64,000 nucleotides of DNA from Alphaproteobacteria bacterium UBA4588 (GTDB lineage: Bacteria > Pseudomonadota > Alphaproteobacteria > Puniceispirillales > Puniceispirillaceae), in contig CATISA010000018.1 of the NCBI GenBank assembly GCA_949529445.1, positions 28,444 through 92,443 of the forward strand. Direction: 5' to 3'. A program made the translations under genes and the position numbers. Positions 44,896 through 51,935 of this stretch are shown piece after piece; positions within the stretch are counted from its first letter, which is position 1; every line of letters begins with the position of its first letter. Under the pieces are notes generated by a model. The model was not told the DNA's origin. It saw only the letters and a list, made by a program, of their open reading frames with translations, and searched no databases.

Positions 44896-45259
44896 TATTC
44901 AAATCCTGCTATGCGGCCTGCTGATATGGACTATTGCTCAAAGCAATGTTTATTCAACTATAGTAAATCCTACCGAAGCTATTAAACAACAGCTAGTTTG
45001 GATTTACTCAGAAAGCCTAAAACCTATTCAAATGGTGAAAAAAGCTTGTCTTAGCAGCGACTTCAGCTTGTATTGTTTCGACATCGTCAATGCATAGGGG
45101 CATTTGGGCAAATGAAAACAGCAGTCACACTAGCCAGACGCAACCCGCTAAGCTCTGCCATTCTTGTTATTATCACCAAAAGGCCTATAGTTAGTATGTT
45201 TGATTATCGCAAATGGATGAGCGTAATCGTAACAAAGCTGAAAGCAAGAAAGGCGTCAT
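44896..45259. other. Divergent intergenic region, soxB / M20 hydrolase
   Basis: This 364 bp AT-rich region should hold the promoters for soxBDAG and the M20 gene. The only clear structure is the inverted repeat at 44962-45008. A 67-codon + strand frame from 45073 overruns the M20 start and looks random. No RNA element was recognised. Confidence 0.5.
44962..45008. promoter_or_regulatory. Inverted repeat upstream of soxBDAG
   Basis: AGTAAATCC (44962-44970) and GGATTTACT (45000-45008) form a perfect 9 bp inverted repeat with a 29 bp spacer. It lies 67-113 bp upstream of the soxB start, a reasonable place for an operator. The regulator is unknown. Confidence 0.4.
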
Positions 45260-46432
45260 ATGCCTATCATCAATAGAATATCAGATTTTCATCCCGATAT
45301 GACTGAATGGCGGCGTGCGTTGCATGCGCATCCCGAAATTTGTTTTGAAGAAGTATGGACCGGTGATTTCATTGCAGAAAAGCTGCGTTCTTTTGGGATC
45401 GAAGTTAGCCGTGGTCTTGGAAAAACAGGTGTTGTTGGCATGCTAAAGGGGCAAGGAAACTCTCCCCGGGCAATTGGCCTGCGCGCAGATATGGACGCGC
45501 TCCCCATGCCAGAAGAAAATCAGTTTGAACATCGCTCTCAGATAGACGGTAAGATGCATGCTTGCGGTCATGATGGGCATATGACAATGTTGCTGGGCGC
45601 AGCGCGTTATCTTGCAGAGACCCAGAATTTTGACGGCACCGTGTATTTTATTTTTCAGCCTGCCGAAGAAGGTGGTGCTGGCGGTAAAGCGATGGTTGAT
45701 GATGGGCTATTTGAACAGCACCCTATACAAGATATCTGGGGTATGCATAACTGGCCGGGTTTGCCTGCCGGAGACGTTGCGGTAAACACTGGCGCTTGCA
45801 TGGCAAGTGCGGATCAATTTGCCATTACATTAACCGGCCGTGGCAGTCATGCGGCTATGCCGCATCAGGCGATTGATCCAATTCTTGCGGCGGCTAGTCT
45901 TATACAGGCTCTTCAAATGGTTGTGTCCCGCACGACTGACCCGCTTGATCCCGCTGTTCTCTCTGTCACGATGTTGAATGGCGGCAGTGCGTTTAATGTT
46001 ATTCCTGATACTGTAACGCTTGGCGGAACAGCGCGGGCGATGGTTGCTTCCACGCGTGCCGCTATGGAACAGAAAATTCGTGATATTAGTGCGCTTACAG
46101 CCAAGGCACATGGCTGTTTGGTTGAGGTGGATTGGCAGCCAGGATACCCACCAACAGTCAATACCGAAACAGAGGCTCTTCGGGCAGCAGATGTTGCACG
46201 CGCTGTCGTTGGAAGTAACAAGGTTCATGTGAATATGCCGCCTTCAATGGTAGCTGAAGATTTTGCCTTTATGCTTGAAGAGCGGCCGGGCGCTTATATT
46301 TGGCTTGGCGCAGGTGAAGCTGTTGAAGGCAAAATGCTACATAATACCGGTTATGATTTTAACGATGATATTCTGCCAGTTGGGGCCAGCTATTGGTCGC
46401 AGCTTGTTGAGAGCGAACTGCCGCGTAGCTAG
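45260..46432 (+). CDS. M20D-family amidohydrolase (hippurate hydrolase-like)
   Basis: A 390-residue metallo-hydrolase that cleaves N-acyl amino acids or related amides. Metal-binding residues are visible in HACGHDGHMTML (with the family's cysteine ligand), FQPAEEGGAGG and the C-terminal LHNTGYDFNDD; the dimerisation domain includes GRGSHAAMPHQAIDP. The substrate cannot be read from sequence. Position next to sarcosine oxidase makes an N-acyl-glycine or -sarcosine possible, as an inference only. It is followed after 21 bp by a small membrane protein. Confidence 0.88.
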   Translation: MPIINRISDFHPDMTEWRRALHAHPEICFEEVWTGDFIAEKLRSFGIEVSRGLGKTGVVGMLKGQGNSPRAIGLRADMDALPMPEENQFEHRSQIDGKMHACGHDGHMTMLLGAARYLAETQNFDGTVYFIFQPAEEGGAGGKAMVDDGLFEQHPIQDIWGMHNWPGLPAGDVAVNTGACMASADQFAITLTGRGSHAAMPHQAIDPILAAASLIQALQMVVSRTTDPLDPAVLSVTMLNGGSAFNVIPDTVTLGGTARAMVASTRAAMEQKIRDISALTAKAHGCLVEVDWQPGYPPTVNTETEALRAADVARAVVGSNKVHVNMPPSMVAEDFAFMLEERPGAYIWLGAGEAVEGKMLHNTGYDFNDDILPVGASYWSQLVESELPRS

Positions 46433-46453
46433 CAGGCATAGGAGAGGCTATCA

Positions 46454-46717
46454 ATGGAACGCCCCCCGTCACCCGCCTTCACATTATCCGCCTGCTTATT
46501 TGGCGTTGCGGTGCTTATATTAGTTGTTGCTGCGAGCTGGACAGTCTGGCGTGAAATGGGTCAGATTGACCTAGGGTTCCATGGATGGGTTGCCCTTATT
46601 ATTGGGTCAGTGGGGATGATTGCCCTTGGGGGTGGCTTGATGTGGCTGAGCTTTTATTCCAGCCGGAGTGGCCATGATAGTGCGGCACATTATGACCCTG
46701 ATGATGAGACTAGCTAA
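46454..46717 (+). CDS. Small membrane protein with two predicted helices
   Basis: An 87-residue protein with two hydrophobic segments (LSACLFGVAVLILVVAA and WVALIIGSVGMIALGGGLMWL) and an acidic soluble C-terminus. I do not recognise the family. The ATG at 46454 has AGGAGAGG upstream, a good ribosome site, and the gene lies 21 bp after the M20 hydrolase, so it is probably expressed with it. Confidence 0.65.
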   Translation: MERPPSPAFTLSACLFGVAVLILVVAASWTVWREMGQIDLGFHGWVALIIGSVGMIALGGGLMWLSFYSSRSGHDSAAHYDPDDETS

Positions 46718-46850
46718 TCGCAATTGGGTTCACCGACCGAGAAATCAACAAGATCGCGGCCCTACTGACGCAAGGCATAAGCACTATTAAACGTGTCAAT
46801 AATTCCCGACGGGGGAACTGACGCTACATGATCAGAAAGGTGCTTCCCAC

Positions 46851-47300
46851 TCATGACGACGACAACTTGATAACGACGTTCTTAGTCTGGAGGTGATTGT
46901 AAATTGCCTCATGTCCTTTATCGCTGCCGCTGCCTGACAAATTCATGCCGCCAAATGGGGTCTCAATACCGCCCGCATACCATTCATTCACATAGATTTG
47001 GCCAGCAATCAGGCGATCTGCAAACCATCCGATTTTGTCAATATCTTGGGAAAAGACCCCCGCGCAAAGTCCGTATTCTGTGCCATTGGCAAGCGCCAAG
47101 GCTTCTGCCTCAGTATCATAGGGTTGTATCACCAGAACGGGTCCGAACACCTCTTCGCGCCCGATTTCCATATCGCCATCAACCGCCGAGGCCATCGCTG
47201 CACGCATTGCCTCATTAGGCGCAGTCATCGTATCACTGCGTAAATCGCACAGGCAGCTATTGCTGCCCTGTACTGTGTTCATACCACCGTAAAGGCTCAT
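46851..47300 (-). pseudogene. Chimeric relic: threonine aldolase N-terminus fused to aldehyde dehydrogenase C-terminus
   Basis: The 149-codon frame joins two unrelated families. Residues about 1-43 (CLCDLRSDTMTAPNEAMRAA) look like the start of a PLP-dependent threonine/beta-hydroxyaspartate aldolase, without the PLP lysine domain. From about residue 44 it becomes an aldehyde dehydrogenase tail (REEVFGPVLVIQPYDTEAEA, then FGGMNLSGSGSDKG), without the catalytic Cys and Glu. The junction is near 47165-47175. The ATG overlaps the oxygenase stop codon (ATGA), so the 5' part was once an operon member. An internal deletion joining two genes is the simplest reading. Confidence 0.75.
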
Positions 47301-47974
47301 TTAGTGATCTGATCGTAGGCAAGCGCTGCAACAACATGGACGCGTCGTGTTTCGCCGCCATTAAGCGCTGTGTGATAACCACGTGTGTCTGTGAAATAGA
47401 CAGATCCGTCAGCAGGTAGATGCGTGACGTGATGGTTAACAATGAACAACGATCCTGGGTTGGAAACGACAGGAATATGCAGGCGTGGTTCTGGATCGCG
47501 GTGCCAAGAATTACAATTATACAGTCCCTTGGACAACACACGCGTGCGCCCAACAGGAAAGCGCTTGGCAAGCTCCTCATGCACATGTTCAAAGTAGGTA
47601 CCCGTGAACTTAGGGTTAAATTCCGAAAAGTTGATCTCTGGAACTAAATCTTCGCGCGGTTCTTCAACATAGCGTTCATCGCCACGCAGCCAGTACCGCC
47701 CAGAGAGATCGTTTTCTGTCCATTCAGTTTGGCCGGGGCGCTGTGTCAGTGGCAATGCCGCAAACCCTTGGTCCTGCATGCCACCCTGAAACTCTTCACG
47801 CTCCAGGCATTCATCCAATGCCTTTTTCAGCTCAGTGATATCAAATTTGAGTGCGAGGCGTTGGATACCTGGTCCAGGCGTAAAATCTGCGACAGAGGTG
47901 GTATTCGGTTGCGTCGCCATCCAACCTTCAACTGCCTGTACGTCCGCATCTTTAATCTGTGCATTGAAGCCCAT
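47297..47974 (-). CDS. Aspartyl/asparaginyl beta-hydroxylase-like Fe(II)/2OG oxygenase
   Basis: A 225-residue soluble protein with the PF05118-type core: H158 and D160 in SWHRDPEPRLHIPVVSNPG, H201 in YHTALNGGETRRVHVV, and arginines at 164 and 210/211 that could bind 2-oxoglutarate. The family includes AspH and free amino-acid hydroxylases such as cis-4-proline hydroxylase, so a free amino acid such as aspartate or proline is a possible substrate. A ribosome site (AAGGA) precedes the ATG. It follows a LysR regulator on the same strand after 98 bp and is coupled to the broken aldolase. Confidence 0.78.
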   Translation of the reverse strand: MGFNAQIKDADVQAVEGWMATQPNTTSVADFTPGPGIQRLALKFDITELKKALDECLEREEFQGGMQDQGFAALPLTQRPGQTEWTENDLSGRYWLRGDERYVEEPREDLVPEINFSEFNPKFTGTYFEHVHEELAKRFPVGRTRVLSKGLYNCNSWHRDPEPRLHIPVVSNPGSLFIVNHHVTHLPADGSVYFTDTRGYHTALNGGETRRVHVVAALAYDQITK

Positions 47975-48072
47975 TTTTCCATCCTTATTTTGGTTGCTTT
48001 TCAGAATGAGCGTAGATCGAAGTCACAACGCTCAAAAGCAACATTTTGGAATGAGTTGATACGTTAAAAGCA

Positions 48073-48975
48073 TCAACCTCCGGGCGATATTTGAGCACCC
48101 ACGCGGCGCAGCAACCATTTTCGGATGCGTTCAATTTTTGGAGTCCCCACTTTTACGCTTGGAGTCAGCAAATAGTAGGCACTTTCCGGTGTGTGTTCGT
48201 GAGGATGTGCCAGCACGAGCTGGCCATCTGTGAGATCTTTTTCAACCAGCAATTTTGGAACTACAGCGATACCGTGCCCGCGTTTAACTGCATCAATCAA
48301 CATCTCAAACTGAGAGAACATTGGCCCAATGATTGGTTTTTGAAGTTCACATTCCTGGCTGTTCAGCCAAATCTTCCACGATTCTGAGCGCGTTGTATGT
48401 TGCAAGATGCGCTGTTTGAGTAAGGACATGAGGTCATCACCACCGACTATGTCGGACTCGGAGTTTGCAATGACGACTAACGTCTCCGAGAAAAAATAGT
48501 CAGCGCGGAACTCCTTCCAGGGAGGGTTACCCTGCACGATTGCAATATCGATCAAGCTAGGGTCGATGTCTTCATTTGCGAGATAGGTGATCGTATTCAG
48601 CGTGAAACCCGGAAGCTCCTGCGAAATTTCCATTAATTTGGGCATGAGCCAACGACTACCGAATGTCGGATACGTTCCGATGTTCAGGGCGCCTTCCAAG
48701 TCGCCGTGACTGCGGATTTTAAGAAGTGTTGCTTCAATTTTTTCAAGCTGAGGCGTCAGTTCTGATATGAGTGTCTTGCCGGCACTTGTTAGCTTAACCC
48801 GCTGTTTAGCGCGCGTGAACAACTGCTGTTTGATGAATGCCTCTAGAGTTTGAATTTGCCGACTAAGTGCACTTTGTGTCATATTCAGATCATTGGCCGC
48901 TTGTGCAAAATTTTCCGTTCGAGCAGCTGCTTCAAAACACAATAATGCAGTCGTAGATGGAATACTTCGCCGCAT
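48073..48975 (-). CDS. LysR-family transcription regulator
   Basis: A 300-residue regulator with an N-terminal winged helix (LLCFEAAARTENFAQAANDL, then MTQSALSRQIQTLE) and a periplasmic-binding-protein-like effector domain resembling the GcvA group. I use the ATG at 48975, preceded by GGAGG at 5 nt; the frame extends to 49047 without a ribosome site. It probably controls the oxygenase gene 98 bp downstream. Codon use and base composition of this gene look different from the flanking core genes, though not measured. Confidence 0.88.
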   Translation of the reverse strand: MRRSIPSTTALLCFEAAARTENFAQAANDLNMTQSALSRQIQTLEAFIKQQLFTRAKQRVKLTSAGKTLISELTPQLEKIEATLLKIRSHGDLEGALNIGTYPTFGSRWLMPKLMEISQELPGFTLNTITYLANEDIDPSLIDIAIVQGNPPWKEFRADYFFSETLVVIANSESDIVGGDDLMSLLKQRILQHTTRSESWKIWLNSQECELQKPIIGPMFSQFEMLIDAVKRGHGIAVVPKLLVEKDLTDGQLVLAHPHEHTPESAYYLLTPSVKVGTPKIERIRKWLLRRVGAQISPGG

Positions 48976-49128
48976 ATTGACCTCCGATAGTATGATTCTA
49001 CCTATTTGATCCAGTTGTTGCATTACACATTTTTTAACACACCTCATTTAAGTTTTTACAAGCCAATGATATAAAATAGAAAAAGTTAAAGCAGTTTTAT
49101 CAGAATAGATGCTGGCGACAAACATACC

Positions 49129-49148
49129 ATTTCAATGCATTTCAATGC
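49129..49148. repeat. Tandem direct repeat ATTTCAATGC x2
   Basis: Two perfect adjacent copies of ATTTCAATGC lie in the lysR-imuA intergenic region, 154-173 bp upstream of the lysR start. They could be a regulator site or a simple slippage product. Confidence 0.4.
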
Positions 49149-49291
49149 CTCGCTTTTGAGGTATTCGCACAAATAACAAGCAATAAGCTGGTTATAGAAG
49201 ATAGGCGTATCAATCAGCCAGCCGGTTAACAGGGGGCTGTTCGATAGCATACATTAGCAACGAGTTTTGATTCTATTATGTGCATCATGCC

Positions 49292-49320
49292 TTGACTCAC
49301 ATTTCAGGACATCATAAATT
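49292..49320 (+). promoter_or_regulatory. Sigma-70-type promoter of imuA
   Basis: TTGACT (49292-49297) and TAAATT (49315-49320) are separated by exactly 17 bp, 48 bp before the imuA start codon. The SOS box begins 2 bp after the -10, placing LexA over the transcription start. Confidence 0.6.
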
Positions 49321-49321
49321 A

Positions 49322-49336
49322 GAACAAAACAAGAAC
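49322..49336 (+). promoter_or_regulatory. Alphaproteobacterial LexA (SOS) box
   Basis: GAAC-AAAACAA-GAAC is a perfect match, read on the other strand, to GTTC-N7-GTTC, the known LexA site of alphaproteobacteria. It lies 31 bp upstream of the imuA ATG and just after the -10 hexamer, ideal for repression of the mutasome operon. Confidence 0.85.
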
Positions 49337-49367
49337 ATATGTCATCTTACCAAAGGGTAGCTATCTC

Positions 49368-50297
49368 ATGGAGAGCGCCATTACACAAATGTCTCCGCAT
49401 CATATCCTGCAAGATAGTCTGCCTCAGGAGGGTGATAAGACTATCTATCGCAAGGACAGGTTTGCTGCGCTTAAGCATAGGATAACTGCAGCAGAGCAGG
49501 GGCAAACAGCGCGTCTAAGCTGTGATATACCGGCATTTGATTCTGCGCTTGGGGGTGGGCTTGGTTTTGGGCGCGTGCATCTTGTTAGCCACACGGCTAT
49601 CCCGCAGGGAAAGCCTGCCGATTCGCTTCTGCCCAGCATGATAAACGGGGCCGTGAGCGGTTTTGTGCTAGCGCTTCTGCGTAAGGTAATGATGCTTTAT
49701 CCTGACCGGCCTGTTATCTGGTGCGCGCCGCCTCATGCCGGTATGACAGGTAGTTTGTCTGCTGAAGGCTTGCGTCAGATAGGAATTAATCCGGCACAGC
49801 TTATTTTTGTTCATGAATCGCATCCGGCACGATGTATGTCGGCTTTTGAAGAAGCCTTGCAGACAGATGGGCTTGCTGCTGTTGTTGGCGAATATGGCAT
49901 GTTATCGCGCCAATCTGATTTATGGCAGCGGTGGGCGCGGCGAACACGTCGGGCGGCACGCATGAGCGGTACGATAGGGATGCTTCTTGGACCGCCTGCG
50001 CCTGTATGTGGGTTTGAGACGGGCTGGCATATCAGCCCTTATGCGGCTCCGCTTTGTACAAGAACTGTGGTTGAAAACTATGACTGGAGACCGTCATGGC
50101 AGGCATCCTTACATTATGCCAAATCAGGGCGACCGGCATCAGCCGCAATAAAATGGGATTGGGTCAGTGCGCGGTTTCTGCCGCTAGAGAGGTCAGTCAA
50201 TAGACTGGTACAGCCACCAGTAGGACAGCTCTCCGATCCTCAGATAAATAGTCAGGCAAACGGGCCATCTCAGCAGCCAGCCTATACTATCCGATAG
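49368..50297 (+). CDS. imuA: ImuA (RecA-like mutasome protein)
   Basis: A 309-residue RecA/SulA-like accessory protein of the ImuA-ImuB-DnaE2 translesion system, which performs damage-induced mutagenesis. The region from FDSALGGGLGFGRVHLVS corresponds to the degenerate RecA core; PVIWCAPPHAGMTGSL is typical of the family. No canonical Walker A is seen. AAAGGG sits about 12 nt before the ATG. An SOS box and promoter lie directly upstream, and imuB starts 10 bp after its stop codon. Confidence 0.88.
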   Translation: MESAITQMSPHHILQDSLPQEGDKTIYRKDRFAALKHRITAAEQGQTARLSCDIPAFDSALGGGLGFGRVHLVSHTAIPQGKPADSLLPSMINGAVSGFVLALLRKVMMLYPDRPVIWCAPPHAGMTGSLSAEGLRQIGINPAQLIFVHESHPARCMSAFEEALQTDGLAAVVGEYGMLSRQSDLWQRWARRTRRAARMSGTIGMLLGPPAPVCGFETGWHISPYAAPLCTRTVVENYDWRPSWQASLHYAKSGRPASAAIKWDWVSARFLPLERSVNRLVQPPVGQLSDPQINSQANGPSQQPAYTIR

Positions 50298-50306
50298 GTT
50301 GGTCTG

Positions 50307-51935
50307 ATGGATGTTTCTTTACATGACAGGATAGGTGCCTCTTCATCTGTAGATGCTGGCGCAAAGCCTGCATCTACAGCGCGGGAGATACTGTGTGTAT
50401 TTCTGCCGTTTCTGCCAACAACCAGACTAATACGCCAGCAAGGCTGGCCAGCAGATACCCCTGTTGGACTCTATCATCATACGCAGCAGACAGACCGGCT
50501 TTTATTTGTGTCACAAACAGCACAGAGAGCCGGATTATATCCCGGCCTGTCGGTTGCAGATGCTAGAACATATTGCATATCAGCGCAGTTTCATGCCGTA
50601 GAGCTAGATAAGGATAGGGCCTGCCTGTTGGCGCTTGCATATTGGTGCCGCCGATATACTCCCCTTGTTGGTATAGACGAGACAGGGTGTGGTCTTTGGC
50701 TTGACCTGACAGGTGCCAGCCATCTGTTTGGCGGATATGACGCTGTGCAAACAGATATCATTACCAAATTATCTGATGCTGGACTTGATGTATGTAGTGC
50801 AATTGCACCAACATATGGTGCTGCATGGGCTTTGGCACATTATCATGATGCGGCGTCTTCTGGTGTTATTGCACCTATCCGGCGTGCGGCCCTTTCAGAT
50901 TGTCTATCATTACTGCCAGTTGCCGCCTTACGGTTATCTGCTGCTGATGAAGCTATTCTTATCCAGACAGGCTTGCGTCAGATAGGCGATGTTTTTGCCA
51001 TGCGGCGTGCTGCTCTTAGTATGCGGCTTACAGCTGATTTCCTGCTGCAGCTTGATCAGCTTTTAGGCGATGTAGCAGAACCACTACAACCTGTTATAGA
51101 GCGCCAGCCGGTCTATGTTGTCCAGCACTGGGTAGAGCCTCTTGCTGGGTTAGAGGGGCTTACGCAGATGGTTGCTGATTTGCTTGCTGAGCTATCAGAT
51201 AAATTGATGAAAAAAGAGCAAGTGGCTCGCTGGTTTGAAATTGGCTGGCAACGTGTTGATGGTAGTTGTGCCCGGCTTCACTATCATCTCTCACGGCCTA
51301 GTAATGAGCTAGCACTTCTGATGCGCCTCTGTGCAGATGCTGCAGAAAAAATTGATGCTGAGTTTGGTTTGTCCTGTAGCTGGGTACAGGCGTATGGGCT
51401 AACTGATACGGTAAGCGTTACTGCATTACTTGGCACTGATACACAGACAGCACGGGCTGAAAAAGCAGATCAGTTACTTGATATTCTTGCCGCAAAATTT
51501 GGGCCAGATAAGGTGCAACGGCTGGTGCCGCAGGATAGTTGGCAAGCAGAACAAAGGGAACAACGTACAACATTAGCCCAGGCTGTAGATAAGTACAGCC
51601 CGCATCTTGACTGGCAGATGCCGTCTCCGGCCCAGATGCTTGCTCCGCGTCCTGTAAGACTTCTTGATCCGCCTGAGCCGATACAAGCAATGGCCCTTTT
51701 GCCAGATAATCCACCAGTTATGATTCGATGGCGTCATCATAGCTGGAAGGTGATGCGGGCAACCGGCCCTGAGCGTATCGGCCCAAGCTGGTGGCAGATA
51801 GACAGACAGAAAACCCGCTCGCGCGATTATTACCGGATAGAAACAAATGAAGGAGCGCGGCTCTGGATTTATCGTGAAGGCCTACCTGAACGTGGTGAAG
51901 AAAGCGCTTGGTATTTGCATGGTTTTTTTGCGTAA
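50307..51935 (+). CDS. imuB: ImuB (Y-family polymerase-like mutasome protein)
   Basis: A 542-residue Y-family polymerase homologue acting as the scaffold linking ImuA, DnaE2 and the clamp. The N-terminal REILCVFLPFLPTTRLIRQQ lacks the acidic catalytic residues of active Y-family polymerases, as known for ImuB. The CGLWLDLTGASHLFGG stretch and the C-terminal WYLHGFFA are characteristic. Its TAA stop shares one base with the dnaE2 ATG. Confidence 0.92.
   Translation: MDVSLHDRIGASSSVDAGAKPASTAREILCVFLPFLPTTRLIRQQGWPADTPVGLYHHTQQTDRLLFVSQTAQRAGLYPGLSVADARTYCISAQFHAVELDKDRACLLALAYWCRRYTPLVGIDETGCGLWLDLTGASHLFGGYDAVQTDIITKLSDAGLDVCSAIAPTYGAAWALAHYHDAASSGVIAPIRRAALSDCLSLLPVAALRLSAADEAILIQTGLRQIGDVFAMRRAALSMRLTADFLLQLDQLLGDVAEPLQPVIERQPVYVVQHWVEPLAGLEGLTQMVADLLAELSDKLMKKEQVARWFEIGWQRVDGSCARLHYHLSRPSNELALLMRLCADAAEKIDAEFGLSCSWVQAYGLTDTVSVTALLGTDTQTARAEKADQLLDILAAKFGPDKVQRLVPQDSWQAEQREQRTTLAQAVDKYSPHLDWQMPSPAQMLAPRPVRLLDPPEPIQAMALLPDNPPVMIRWRHHSWKVMRATGPERIGPSWWQIDRQKTRSRDYYRIETNEGARLWIYREGLPERGEESAWYLHGFFA

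Larger units (their letters stand above)
48976..49367. other. Intergenic region between lysR and imuA
   Basis: This 392 bp AT-rich stretch separates the divergent lysR and imuA genes. Its right end holds the imuA promoter and SOS box, and its middle holds a 10 bp tandem repeat. No gene was recognised in the rest. Confidence 0.5.

Noticed and set aside
44896..45259. Possible glycine riboswitch ahead of soxBDAG
   Set aside because: No tandem glycine aptamer pattern was seen on the minus strand; only the 9 bp inverted repeat stands out.
45073..45276. 67-codon + strand frame upstream of the M20 gene
   Set aside because: It overruns the M20 start in another frame, has no ribosome site and no recognisable composition.
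46718..46850. Possible C-terminal fragment of a CoA-transferase-like gene (FTDREINKIAALLTQGIS)
   Set aside because: About 20 suggestive residues only, with no upstream continuation; it could be a relic from the same rearrangement but cannot be supported.
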